Shown here: in pieces, positions 45,169 to 55,475 of the stretch
Position numbering within the stretch: the first letter of the stretch is position 1
How the letters are laid out: every line of letters begins with the position of its first letter
Assembly: GCA_015680685.1 (NCBI GenBank)
Contig: MNCI01018080.1
Span: 289,630 to 353,629 of the forward strand
Source of the DNA: Gnetum montanum
Taxonomy: Eukaryota; Streptophyta; Gnetopsida; Gnetales; Gnetaceae
Direction: 5' to 3'
DNA: 64,000 nt
Position numbers and translations under genes: made by a program
Notes under the pieces: model-generated
What the model was told of the DNA's origin: nothing
What the model saw: only the letters and a program-made list of their open reading frames with translations
Database searches by the model: none

Positions 45169-47610
45169 CTATTCTCTACTATTTCCATGATCATCTACCC
45201 TATCTTTAGTAGGGAAAACCTTTCCTATCATTTTTGCATCTTTTGCCTCCTTCGCACTGCTACTAGAATTTCCTAGAAACTCTATACCTATGAAAATAAA
45301 ATAAAAAATAAAAAATAAAAAATGTTAAAAGCATAAAAGCCATAAAGATGTTAAAAATCATAAAAGTACCAAGACTAACTATCAACACAAGATAAAGATA
45401 AAAAATATACTAACAAATTTTCTTATTTGTAATTGTGCCACTAGGATCAACTTCATTCTCTTCCCCTCCTATGATTGCGACTAACTCTAAAGCCTTATAA
45501 CTAAACATATCAACCAATTATTGGGTGATTTCCTTAGGTGAGAGGAACATATAGTCTAGGTCCTTTAATGATACATTTAGGATATTGGGGATTGTGGGAT
45601 TATCAACATTAGGCTCTCTCTTCATCCGACTCTGTTCCTTAGTGCTAGGGACATCCATCTCTTTTTTCTTCTACTTCACATGCATGCATTTCTCATATGC
45701 TTCCAATGTAGTGCTAACATCATTTTTGTTGGAAAGCAAGCTCCTTATTTTCATAGCCACTCTTTCTTATCTATGTTGTTGTGTGAGGAGTAGGCTTTGC
45801 TTATTATATACTAGCTCATTCCTATTATGCTGCTTATCTTAGTTCTTCCATGTAGAGCATCTATCCCTTAACTTCATGTTCAAAGCCTCCATGGTTTATA
45901 TCTTGCATTGGTGTTTAGTATGGATAGATAGTGTGACATCCAAACAATCCCTCAATCACTAATAGAAGGAAGCATTGGGATTTCAATGAAGCATGGTTTT
46001 CCCATGTAAATCTACCTCTAAGTTTGTTACTTTCTCCTCATCCAAATTTGTGAGCCTCACAATCAACTTCTCTTCTCTTTTCTTAGTTGTTAGTGATTTC
46101 ATGGTAAGGTCCATCACCATGTTATATTGCCTTCCATCATGGGAAGTCATCTCCATGTCATATTGAGTAATGACATCCATTCTTTTTTGTACTTCAATAT
46201 CATCATGTAAGAGAGGTTGCAAGTCTAGGTCCATGATAGATACCTTACCCTAATTAGATATAACATGAACATCTATAAAATATTCACCCATTACACTCCT
46301 AACTAACCATGGAGGTTAAAAAATTCTCAACTACTAACTTAAACAAATAAAAAATGCAAAGACAACAAACATAAAAGCCAACTTACCTTTGCCTAAGATA
46401 ATCCTTAGTTTCTCATTAATCCCATCAACCATGCCTCAAATAAACTCCTCTTTTTCCATGTGCTTTCACACCAACCTTAGAATATCTTATAAAAAATAAA
46501 ATACAAAAATAATTATAGCTCGAAACTATAAATGAACCTAATCTTGATGTCACAAGAAAACTAGAAATATTCGATTACCGTATAATAGTGACACTTTCTT
46601 CTTTATCCTCTCCTCCAACCACCTCATGCTAACTTCATCAAACACCACTTCCTACCAAGGTGCCGACCTAATAGTCCTAGGAGAGTACAACATCTTATTC
46701 ATTTCAATATTATCTAGATTAGTATTTTCAAAAGCAAACCATTAGTCATCTCTTCTTCAAAATACATTACATCATCATGAAATAATTTAATATTTTAAAA
46801 CCTTACCTCCATCTCCTAGATTAGTGTTTATTATTATTCAAATATCCTTTGTGCCAAGGCTTCATTCTCTACTCTCTCAACCTCTTCTACTACTATTTTC
46901 TCCTTTAATTTTGCCTAGTCATGTATCTTCCTATCCTTATTATTTTTTCTTCTCTCTTTCTCACCAATGCCTCTCTCTATACCTTTTTGTTAGCCTTTAC
47001 TATGACTATCAAGCAACAAAAAGTAAGGTTAACTAACCCATAAAACAAAAGAAAACATAATGGCATAAAAATATTAGAGCTCTAAACTAAAAAATTATTA
47101 ACATTTAGAATAATCACTATTGTCTTCTAACTTATCTAATAATTCCTTTGCTTAAGCCACTTCTATCTCTAACTTCTTCTCCTTAGAGTCACACCTATTA
47201 GCTACCTTAGTAGGGATTTCCCTCATTATCTTCATTTCCTACCCTTCATCCTTCATGCCTAAGATATACTTCCTCAGCACCTCCATCCTATGCACTAGTT
47301 TCCCAAGAATTGATTGCTTCTTAGGGAGCACTATGTTGTTAAGGAAATAAGATTTAACTACATTCTTCTACATAGATGATGCTACCTCCATCGCTACCCA
47401 ATGTGCTAGGGAAAGTAACATGATCATAGTTACATCTTGGTATTAGGCATGAGAGAAATCCTATTCATGTAGCATCTTTCCATCATGATCAGCATGGGCC
47501 AAGAGCTTTGCAAAGCATCTTAGCATACCATAATAAAAGTTGTAGTTCATGGAATTACCAGAACTCTTACCACTTATTGTGTTAATATTGGTTAACTTGC
47601 TAAATACCCT
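45169..47610 (-). pseudogene. Antisense spliced accessory gene, element D (5' end lost)
   Basis: On the opposite strand to D gag/protease and convergent with it. Exonic blocks: SGNSMNYNFYYGMLRCFAKL and LAHADHDGKMLHE (47540-47440), aligning with E's RFNVHYAFFVACLQHFVKFL and REN. Next come KKEKLEIEVA-like charged sequence (about 47150), LDLQPLLHDDIEVQKRMDVI (46230), and SLKDLDYMFLSPKEIT near 45550. The terminal exon is EFLGNSSSSAKEAKDAK, ending TAG 45171-45169. Donor-like GTAAGT (46386-46381) and GTAAGG (46806-46801) on the minus strand separate the blocks. The 5' part is cut by the E LTR at 47611. A 32-base poly(AAAAAT) run at about 45297-45327 lies in the last intron. Product unknown. Confidence 0.5.
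47606..47610. other. Predicted target duplication ACCCT of element E
   Basis: ACCCT precedes the E LTR terminus TGTAGCGACC. The second copy must lie right of the window and cannot be checked here. Confidence 0.4.
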
Positions 47611-48234
47611 TGTAGCGACCAAAAATGTTAGTGCCTAGAACACCGAGAGGTTTCTGGGCATACAACCTAACCCTGGATCTGTGTGAGGGCCATGTTGGAG
47701 AGAAATGGAAATGGGGTGCCCTGAATGGTTTGGTCGATCAGACATGGACTTAGTCGGTGTACAATAAGCTTTCGTAAATGTTTGTTTTTGGAGGTGATGT
47801 ATGCAAGTTGAAATGATAATTGACAAATGTAAAGTGATGAAAAATAATGCAAGATATGATAATAGCACACAAAAAATGAAATAGGCTTGGGTGAGAAAAT
47901 GCACCACCCCAAGATCGGGGATTTGATCTTTGTTTTGGTTGGAAGGTGTTCAACTGACGTGCAGCACTAGAGAGGCACAGCTTACAACAGAGCAGTATGG
48001 TCATAAGTCCCTGAACTACAATCAATAGCTTGCCACCAAGAATCCTTTGATTGCTAGTCTCTCTTCGAAGCTAATTGCTAGAAAGCCAAATGTCAAGAAT
48101 GCTAATTGCAAGAAAGCCAAAATGCTAAAAAAAAGCCAACGATGCCAAAAGCCAATTCTCAAAGCCAACTAATGCCCAAAAGAGTTCTCCAAAATCCAAC
48201 CAAAAGCCAACCCCTTGAATGTTGTTTGTTGGGG

Positions 48235-48242
48235 TATTTATA
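48235..48242 (-). promoter_or_regulatory. TATA box of E LTR
   Basis: The minus strand reads GGTCCTATAAATACCCC, a textbook plant TATA box, about 630 bp before the LTR end. Confidence 0.65.
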
Positions 48243-48677
48243 GGACCAAGAGTAGGAGAAAAATGTGGTTTGGATGCCTTGTCTCCTAGGTCCCACAAAG
48301 TGCAATTGTGATTGTGTTGTGCTGCTGTGTAGTGTTGCTATGTATTGACCATACCACTGAAATTTCATGTGCCAAAATCTAGAAATGTCATGTTTGTTAC
48401 CAGAGAAAAATGCTAATAATGAATGTAAAGTGGAGCCTATGCTCTAGGACTATGTCTCCCCTACTCTTGTGAGCAGAGTCAAGCGTAGGGATAACTCTGG
48501 GGATTAATTGGGGGGGGGTGCAAGATGAAGCAAACTTGATAATTTTGTCTAAGAATGATCATTGCCAACACATTTTGGAGCTAACCGTAGATGTCTTAAT
48601 GCTTCCATGCAAGTGTTACACTACTTACGCTACCCAGCATGTTGGCATAGCATAAATAGCTGCACACTACGCTGTGC

Positions 48678-49641
48678 TACGCTACGTAGCGTAACATAGC
48701 ATAACCACCGGTCTAGAAAGAAGTTCTTCCTAAAAGCCAAGGATACCTGTATGAGGCCTAGACAGGTAAGTAACTACAACCTTGTCTCTCATGCTGAAAA
48801 TTCTTCAGACCTGCTGGGTTCATCCTTGGGACATTTTGCTGTTTTGCATCCTCACTACGCTATGCTACACTATGCAGCATAGCACAGCATAGCGGCCAAT
48901 ATGACATGCATCCTTGTTTTATCTGCAATGTTTTGTCAAGAGAGCTAAGGGCTAAGTGGGATAGGTAGTTTTGGAGCCCGAAGTGTTGCCAAGTGTAATC
49001 CTCTTACTGGAACCACTTGGCAGAGGGGCCTTTGTGCATTTTGTCCTTGCTACGCTGCATAACGTAGTACAACATAGCACCTAATGTTGGTTCAATCTTG
49101 ATTCATTGTGCAAACATTTTGTCATAGGATGTTTGTCATGTCCTAGTGTGTTAGCAGAGCAAACTTGTTTAATGGTTGAAGCATGGGAAAATGCTTTTAC
49201 CCCGTTGGAGCTGTCTGAGTAGGAGTGTTGTCGAAGTACATCCCCGCTATGTTGTGTTATGATGCGTAGAGTAGCATAGCATAACACTCAAATTGAGATG
49301 ATTCTTGACATAATTTGCCACATTCTATTGTGCCATATCGCTCACATTTTAGGGATGAAACAGGGAAAATGCTCCGAAGGACTAAATTATTATCAATTTG
49401 CATCCTGGACGTATGATTAGTCTCCTCAAGACTTGCTACACTATGTAGTGTAGCGTAGTGTAGCAAGCTTCTCTGTTAGAAAACTTGTCAAACTGTTTAG
49501 CTCATCCTAAACACTTTCAGCAGCTCCTAGCATGGTCCTTAGGTAGACTATCAGTCAGGTCGAATGTCAACTTGGGCAGGATGCAGAGTTCAGCAAGCTT
49601 GTCAACCTTGGAGATAGAAAACTTTTCAGACTATATAGTCT
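48678..49641. repeat. Six palindromes spaced ~190 bp in E LTR U3
   Basis: The palindromes lie at 48678-48693 (perfect TACGCTACGTAGCGTA), 48858-48894 (37 bp, near-perfect), 49049-49078, 49246-49280, 49432-49467 (perfect 12-bp arms CTTGCTACACTA/TAGTGTAGCAAG) and 49628-49641 (perfect AGACTATATAGTCT). Centres are 190, 188, 200, 186 and 185 bp apart. The DNA between them shares only weak words (for example GCATCC shortly before several palindromes), so the palindromes are better conserved than the rest of the units. Confidence 0.75.
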
Positions 49642-49758
49642 ACCCCTAGTGCCTATGTTGTCTGGATGGTCCATCATGATGCTGCACTTGTGGGAATCCT
49701 TGCCCAAATTTCAAGACTCTACTAAAGTATCAAGGTCCTAAAATTTTATGGTGTTTCA

Positions 49759-49772
49759 ATGGCCCCTCTTTG
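49759..49772 (-). other. Polypurine tract, element E
   Basis: The minus strand reads CAAAGAGGGGCCAT directly before the LTR start TGAAACACC. Confidence 0.65.
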
Positions 49773-51119
49773 TTGACATCTAGAGGGTCTACCCAAGAGA
49801 AGTAGATAAAGAATATGAAAGACCATGAAGAACAAGCTGCCAACATCGCTCTCCAGTGATCACTTGGATGTCACTTCACTATGCTTGGGAGTACTGGGAT
49901 AGCCATGTAAGAAAAGGGGGCAAAGGATGGATTTGAGGAAATAGGTTTGAGGAAGGAAAAGATGTAACATAGTGTGATCCCTCATCGGAGTGCTTGTGAG
50001 GGAGTTAACATGCATGGACATCTTTCTTTGCTAGCTTTTGACGTCTCCTCGGAATGTTTAAAGATGATAGTTTTGAAATAGATGTAGTGCCATTTGTTTT
50101 TGGCACTTTGTTTTGAGCTATTCTACTCTTTTGCATTTTTGTGCTTTTCTTCTACTATTTAGCCACATTCACTTGAGAACAATCTTGTTGTTGTAGGATA
50201 GGTGTTTCCTCCCTAAGATGAGTTGTGTTACATCCATGTGGGGCTTTGACCTACCTACAGATGCTTCCCATGAGGCAAGTTGTGTTGCAATTATCATGGA
50301 CTTGGCATTTGGACATGTGGGAGGGCTTTATATGCATCGAGAAAGCTTGTAAAGGAGATGTGAAAAACTGTAAGTATAAGAAATGAGGTCAAGTGGATTG
50401 AGAGGGAGGGCAAGGTGTGCACTCCCAAGTAGCCAAGCTAGTCAAGGTGATCACTTTAGAATAATGTAGTATCTTGCTCTCCTGGCGAAACGCATCTCTG
50501 AACGATGCCATCTTGGCCTGTATCCTAAAAACACAATAGAGAGCAAACCAGAAGAAAAAACCATCAAGTGAAGTGAGGGCAAAGTCCCTCTTACTCTGGA
50601 CACTGTCGGAGTTGCATGATGTCTAGAGCAGGAGGGCCAGCTTGGGTTTCAACTACTATCAGCTGGAAAGGTTGGTACTGAAGAGGCTAGGAGTGGTGGT
50701 GATGCGAGTGCTCAGGATTCCTCACCCAAGGCAAACATCATGCAATTTAGTTGTAAGGTAAGAAGCCTAACAGTTGAATGTATTTTGGGCTCAGATGGCG
50801 ATGAGGGTTGGAGGGTAGCAACTCTATGGCTAGGCCACAATAGTGCTAGGACTCCAGAAGCAAGTGTTGATGGCCAAGGCTACTGCTAGGATGAGTGGCT
50901 GTAGTAGCGGTAGGTCTGAAAGGTTAGCAAGATGTCAAATGACATCTCTAGAAGATCAACAAGATGCTAGGGGTGATGACGTTGCATATGTTCCAGAGGG
51001 TGTTTTCTTGACATCATGAACTGCATTCTAGAACTACAATGCCTTGCTTCATGTTGTTAAGGGCATTTGGGAATGTGCACGCTCGCTTGTTTACCATGTG
51101 CACTAGGAAGCGTTGCACC
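49773..51119 (-). other. 3' untranslated region, element E
   Basis: 1.35 kb without a convincing protein on either strand, between the polypurine tract and the tandem repeats. GC content is higher than in the Athila copies. No sub-element recognised. Confidence 0.5.
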
Positions 51120-51440
51120 ACTAACCTAGTTTAGAGTCTTGGTAGATTGTTTAATGTGCTAGTTTAAGGTCCCAGTAGACCGATGCACCAATTTAAGGTC
51201 TTGGCAGACTTCTGTGCTAGTTTAATGTCATAGCGGATGGTGGCTGGCCAGTTTAAGGTTGTAGCGGACCATGCTATGGGTGCCAGTTTTATGTCATGGC
51301 CCAAAGATGTGTTGTGCCAATTTAACGTCATAGCGGATGTGTTATGCCAGTTTATAGTCATAGCAGACTGTCTATGCCAGTTTATAGTCATAGTGGACTA
51401 TCTTTGCTAGTTTTACGTCGTAGTGGATGATGGTGCTTAA
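51120..51440. repeat. Tandem repeat array 1, element E (about ten ~31-bp units)
   Basis: The + strand units read about TGCCAGTTTAAGGTCATAGC followed by GGAC and a variable 4-8 bases. The last few (TATGCCAGTTTATAGTCATA twice) are closest to each other. The unit word recurs at 55060-55200 and 60478-60632. The minus frame translates to repeats of MT(I/L)NWH, which is a by-product. Confidence 0.8.
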
Positions 51441-51480
51441 CTTGCTTTATATTAGATGTAGTATGGCTTGAGGTACAAGT

Positions 51481-52570
51481 GGTTCACGGGATTTGTGAAC
51501 TCATTGCCATCCATACAACTAGTTTTAAGGCCCCATTCTCATAGGCTTTCGTGACTACGAAAGGACCTTCCCAATTGGCTGAGAATTTGTTTACATGTTC
51601 ATGAACAGCCTTGATGACGAGGTCCCCCTTCTTGATCAGGCATTGATGTAGATTGCAATGGTGCTTTTACCGTTGCTTATCCTGGTACCATTCGATATGA
51701 CCAAGTGTTTGGGCACACTCCTCCTCTATGGAGTCAAGATCGATGATCCTTGATCCATTGTTTTGAGCCTCATCCACGACGCTTAAAAGGATCATTCAAA
51801 GTGATCGTACCTGTAGTTCGAGAGGTAACATTGCTTCAGATATGTAAACAAGATTGTAGGAGTCTTACCTATGGCCATTCTGCACACCATACGGGAAGCG
51901 CACAACACGTAGAGGATTTGCTCATGCCACCACCTTTTGCTATTGCTAGGAATCTTTTTGAGTAGGTTGATGATGGCTTTCTTCGTTGCCTTTGCTTGAC
52001 CATTTGCCTGTGGGTAATATGATGATGAAAAGGATTACTTAATGCCAAGGTTGTTGCAAAAGGTTTTGGTTTCCACGCTACTAAACTGTGGCCTGTTGTC
52101 TATCACAATAGTCATGGGAAGACAAAACCTTGTCACTATGTTGTCTAAGATGAAGTGGCAAACCTATTGAGATGTAGTTTTCCTTAGGGGAATAGATTCC
52201 ACCTACTCTATGAAGTATTTGATTGAGATGATGATGAAACTATGCCCTACAGAAGACTTAGGAGTGATGGGTCTTATGATATCTAGTCCCCAACGTTGGA
52301 ATGGCCACGTGATCTGTGTAGGATGTAACTCTGTAAGCGATATGTGTATGAGGTTTGCATGGCATTGACATACATCACACGTCCTAACTTTGGTAAGGCA
52401 ATCTCATTCAATGCAAGGCAAGTAGTATCCTAGGCATCTGATTTTCATTGCCATAGCCCTAGGGGCTATGTGTCCTCTAGATAGTTCCTCGTGAATTTCA
52501 TTAATAATTCTTTATGCTTCTTCCCCACCACCACAAGTTAGCAATATTCCATCAAAGGAGCATTTACATA
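51481..52570 (-). pseudogene. Integrase, element E
   Basis: Zinc-binding domain: EIHEELSRGHIA (His pair) and RTCDVCQCHA (Cys pair) at about 52500-52360. Core: WGLDIIRPITP (first Asp, near 52300), TIVIDNRPQFSS (second Asp, near 52100) and SYYPQANGQAKATKKAI. Codon 51992-51990 is AAG where the catalytic Glu (GAG) belongs. It lies 36 residues after the second Asp, so the enzyme reads DD35K. At least two stops are also present. It lies directly after the second RNase H. Confidence 0.8.
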
Positions 52571-52789
52571 AGGTGTTATCTCCTATAAGGACATACTGCT
52601 GGGCTTGCTTTCAGATTGCATTCTTTTGAGATGATGTCAAGTTGTGTGGGGGTTCACCATGTTGAAGGTAGGCTTTAATGTTTGCATATCATTCTTGGAT
52701 ATTTGTTGCATTGACAGCTACGATGTATACTGCTTGAGTAATAGGGTCTGTGCATTCTATTATCGAAGAGGGTAAGATAGCAAACATGT

Positions 52790-53180
52790 GTGGCGACATG
52801 TTTAATACTAAAGTGGCTAGTGCATCTGCTACGGTGTTCTCGTTGCGAGGCACGTGTTGGATGTCTAACATTGTGAACTGTTTCAGTAAACCCTTGGCCA
52901 AGTCGCAATAAGGCTGTAAGTGTGAAGCTTTGTAGGCATAGACTTTGGTAATCTAATTGATAACTAGTTGGGAATTGCCCCGGACTACCAAATGTTGGAT
53001 CTTTAGTTCTCGGGCTGCTAAGAGCCCCCTACAGAGTCCTTCATACTTAGCTACATTGTTCATACAAAGGATCGTAAAGTGATATGCAAAGGATCAAATC
53101 TCCCTAGAGGGGAATGTAAGGACGGAAATGGAGCTACCACCTAGTGTAGTTGAGGTGCTGTTAAAATGCAAACTAGCTTC
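52790..53180 (-). pseudogene. Second (archaeal-type) RNase H, element E
   Basis: Motifs in order: LHFNSTSTTLGGSS (Asn for the first catalytic Asp), NNVAKYEGLCRGLLAARELK (Lys where AEYEAL has Glu), VVRGNSQLVIN (Asn for Asp of GDSQLV), then IQHVPRNENTVADALATLV (final Asp kept). The N..AEYEAL.GL pattern and the place between RNase H and integrase define the extra RNase H of the Tat lineage. Each loss is explained by one G-to-A change on the coding strand. Two stops interrupt it. Confidence 0.75.
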
Positions 53181-53199
53181 AAAGTGTAATGGCATAGGG

Positions 53200-54929
53200 T
53201 TGATGTTGCTGACATGTTTGTCAGGGAACTCTAGTTCTATTATTGCCTGATCATCAACGGGTGAAGTTGTAAGCTATGTGGCTATTGTTTGACCCTTTGT
53301 TGATGATTGTGCAACATAATGTAAATTGAATTCCACTATTATAGCCTTCCATCAGGCTATCCTACTGCTCTCATATAAATTGTTTGTGATAGCCCGAAGT
53401 ATGTTGCTCTTGCATATGATGTTAACTTTATTGTGGAAGAGGTAATGTCTCCATTTTTTAGTGCAAATACTAGGGCGAGGCAATTTCTTTCTACTTTGTT
53501 ATACTTTTCCTCATAAGCTATTAATGCATGGCTCAAGTAATAAATCGAGATTTCAGAGCCGTCATCTTTCTTCTAACATAGAAATGCAGTAATAGATGTG
53601 TTCGAAGTGGTAAGGTAGATGTAGAAAGACTTATTCCTCTATGGTGGGTAAATAGTTGGGAGGTGCAAAAGATCTTTCTTTAGGTTATCAAAGGCTTGTT
53701 GACATTGTTCTGTGCACTTGAAGTTGACCCCCTTCTTGAGCAAGTGTTGCATGGGGTGTAACTTGTCTGTCAACCTCACGATAAACCTTCTGATAAACTA
53801 TACTCTGCCTTGCAACTCACGCACTTCTTTAAGATTGGTAGGCGATGCTAGGCTAATGATGGCCTTAACTTTATTAAGGTCCACTCGTATCCCTGCCTCT
53901 GACACTACAAACCCTAGCATGCATCCAATTTTAACTCTGAAAACACATTTCCTTGGGTTGAGACGCAAGTCATGCCTATGACAATGTTTGAGGTCTACAT
54001 CTAGATCGTTGGGATGATCAATATTTTCCTTAGATTTAACTGCTATGTCATCCACATAATCGTTTAATCTCTCCAAGAGGTAGTTGCTAAAAATGTACAT
54101 CATCACTCGTTGGTAGGTTGCTCTAGTATTTTTGAGTCCAAAAGGCATCATTATATAACAAAACGTTCCCCAAGGGGTCATGAAAGTGGTTGACAACTAA
54201 TTCTCTAGGTTTATACGGATCTGGTTATAGCCTGAAATCCATCCATGAAGGATAGTAAGGCATGACCAACTGTAGTGTCTATGAGTTCATCGATGCTTGG
54301 TAATGGGAAGTCATCCTTAATCGTTGCTTTGTTTAGATCTCGAAAGTCTATACAAATTCGTATACCTCCAGTTTTCTTAGAAACTACAATGATGTTCGAC
54401 ACCCATTTCGAGTAATCGACCACACAAATGAAACCAGCTTGATAGGGCTGGGTGATTTCATCGCGTATAGCTAGTGCAATCTCTGATTTGATCTTGTGAG
54501 CCTTTTGCTTGACTGCCTTGACACACGGATCTAAGATAATGTTATGTTGTATGAGCTGCAGGTCTAGGCCTGGCATGTTTTTGTATGACCATGCAAAGAC
54601 TTTAACATTACCATGGAGAACTTTTGAAATGTTTTGGTGTATCTGTGGGTGTAATAGAGAGCTAACTTTCAAGGCTTTTACTTCGCCTCTAGGGGTAGTT
54701 ATAGGGATTTTGGTAAGAGGATCCTCAATCACATCCCTAGCCTCTAAGTCTAAGGCTTGGACCAGATGTTCGGGCCAGTCTAGAGATATTTCCAGGGATG
54801 CTATGGTGTTGTGAGTAGATGATTCCCAGTCTATTGATTCTAAGTTTAGGTGTCTTGTAAGGCTACCATGAGGACCCATTAGGATCAAAAGTGAATGAAG
54901 ATCACTATGCATAGTCATTTTTGTTAAAC
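53200..54929 (-). pseudogene. Reverse transcriptase and first RNase H, element E
   Basis: Open at 55032-54211, with coding probably starting after a splice acceptor at 54930. Motifs: KVFAWSYKNMPGLDLQLIQH, RDEITQPYQAGFI, RICIDFRDLNKATIKDDFPL, ALLSFMDGF (first Asp). A single-base shift near 54220 breaks the following GYNQI motif; the next frame (54196-53798) has TPWGTFCYIMMPFGLKN and DYVDDIAVKS, with YVDD intact at 54047-54058. Then GFVVSEAGIRVD and the tether to RNase H 1 (53760-53330; ALIAYEEKYNKVERNCLALV). Polymerase residues survive, though frame and stops do not. Confidence 0.8.
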
Positions 54930-54960
54930 CTGCCATAATGAGAAAAAAGACCACATCAAG
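54929..54960 (-). promoter_or_regulatory. Candidate splice acceptor before RT, element E
   Basis: The minus strand reads GTGGTCTTTTTTCTCATTAT then GGCAG|GTTTAAC, a long pyrimidine tract with AG at 54931-54930. RT-type coding sequence follows at once. This is where an intron separating protease and RT in Ogre elements would end. The matching donor near 61000-60850 was not identified with confidence. Confidence 0.5.
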
Positions 54961-55059
54961 TGATAGCTGTTTGTAGCAATAACATGTAATAAATTTTTGT
55001 AAAGCAATAATGCAACATGGGATAGTTGTCACTTATTATGCAAAGTTTGCAAATTGAAG

Positions 55060-55200
55060 TTGCCAGTTTAAGGTCTTAGCGGACCATCACTAGGCTACAC
55101 TGTGGATTAACATTGCTAGTTTAAGTTCTTTGCAGACCGACACTATGTAATATTGTGTGAATCAAGGTTGCCAGTTTAAGGTCTTAGTGGACTGTTAATG
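55060..55200. repeat. Tandem repeat array 2, element E
   Basis: Three copies of TTGCCAGTTTAAGGTCTTAG, each followed by (C/T)GGAC(C/T) or GCAGACCGACACTATG, spaced about 65 bp. Same unit word as arrays 1 and 3. Confidence 0.7.
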
Positions 55201-55209
55201 ATTTTGAAA

Positions 55210-55475
55210 TTTGGTGGGCCCACAATGAGTGTTACACTGTAGTGGGACTTTGCTATAGTAGCGTTACGTTGCGAGGGTATGCCGTGTTACTCGGGATATG
55301 AAAATGACAAGTTTTTTACCGCGTCGACTATAAATAAGGGATTACCCCCTGGTAAATTTGTCATTTTCATTGTCAGAGCCCAGAGCCCATACTCAGAGTG
55401 TAGCGCGGTCAAACATAGAGGGAGAGTGAACAGGTGTAGCGTAGCAGTTGGTACGATCGATTCGTTAGCAAAGCA
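55210..55475 (+). promoter_or_regulatory. Promoter of the antisense gene in E (TATA 55329-55336)
   Basis: TATAAATAAGGG is followed about 25-35 bp later by TTTTCATTGTCAGAGCCC. The LTR at 1-796 has TATAAATAG, then TTTTCAGGGGCGAC and ATCAGAGCC in the same order. TACGCTA/GTAGCG words, the vocabulary of the E LTR palindromes, crowd the region (GTGTAGCGTAGCAG near 55435) and continue into the first intron. This suggests a promoter related to the family's LTR, on the strand opposite to gag-pol. Confidence 0.55.

Larger units (their letters stand above)
47611..49758 (-). mobile_element. 3' LTR of element E
   Basis: The minus strand starts TGAAACACCATAAAATTTTAGG split here for length (TGAAACACCATAAAATTTTA) at 49758 and ends GGTCGCTACA at 47611. 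2148 bp. TATAAATA at 48242-48235, followed by a (TTGGCTTTTGG)-like repetitive leader (48210-48040). A six-fold palindrome array occupies U3. The 3' end aligns with the LTR at 1-796. Confidence 0.75.

Noticed and set aside
45297-45327. (AAAAAT)n microsatellite
   Set aside because: Real low-complexity run, but short and inside an intron-like part of the D antisense gene; not informative alone.
51120-51440. Possible CRISPR-like or repeat-protein ORF (MTINWH repeats on -)
   Set aside because: Units are contiguous with no spacers of constant size; the peptide repeats only mirror the tandem DNA repeats in an untranslated region.
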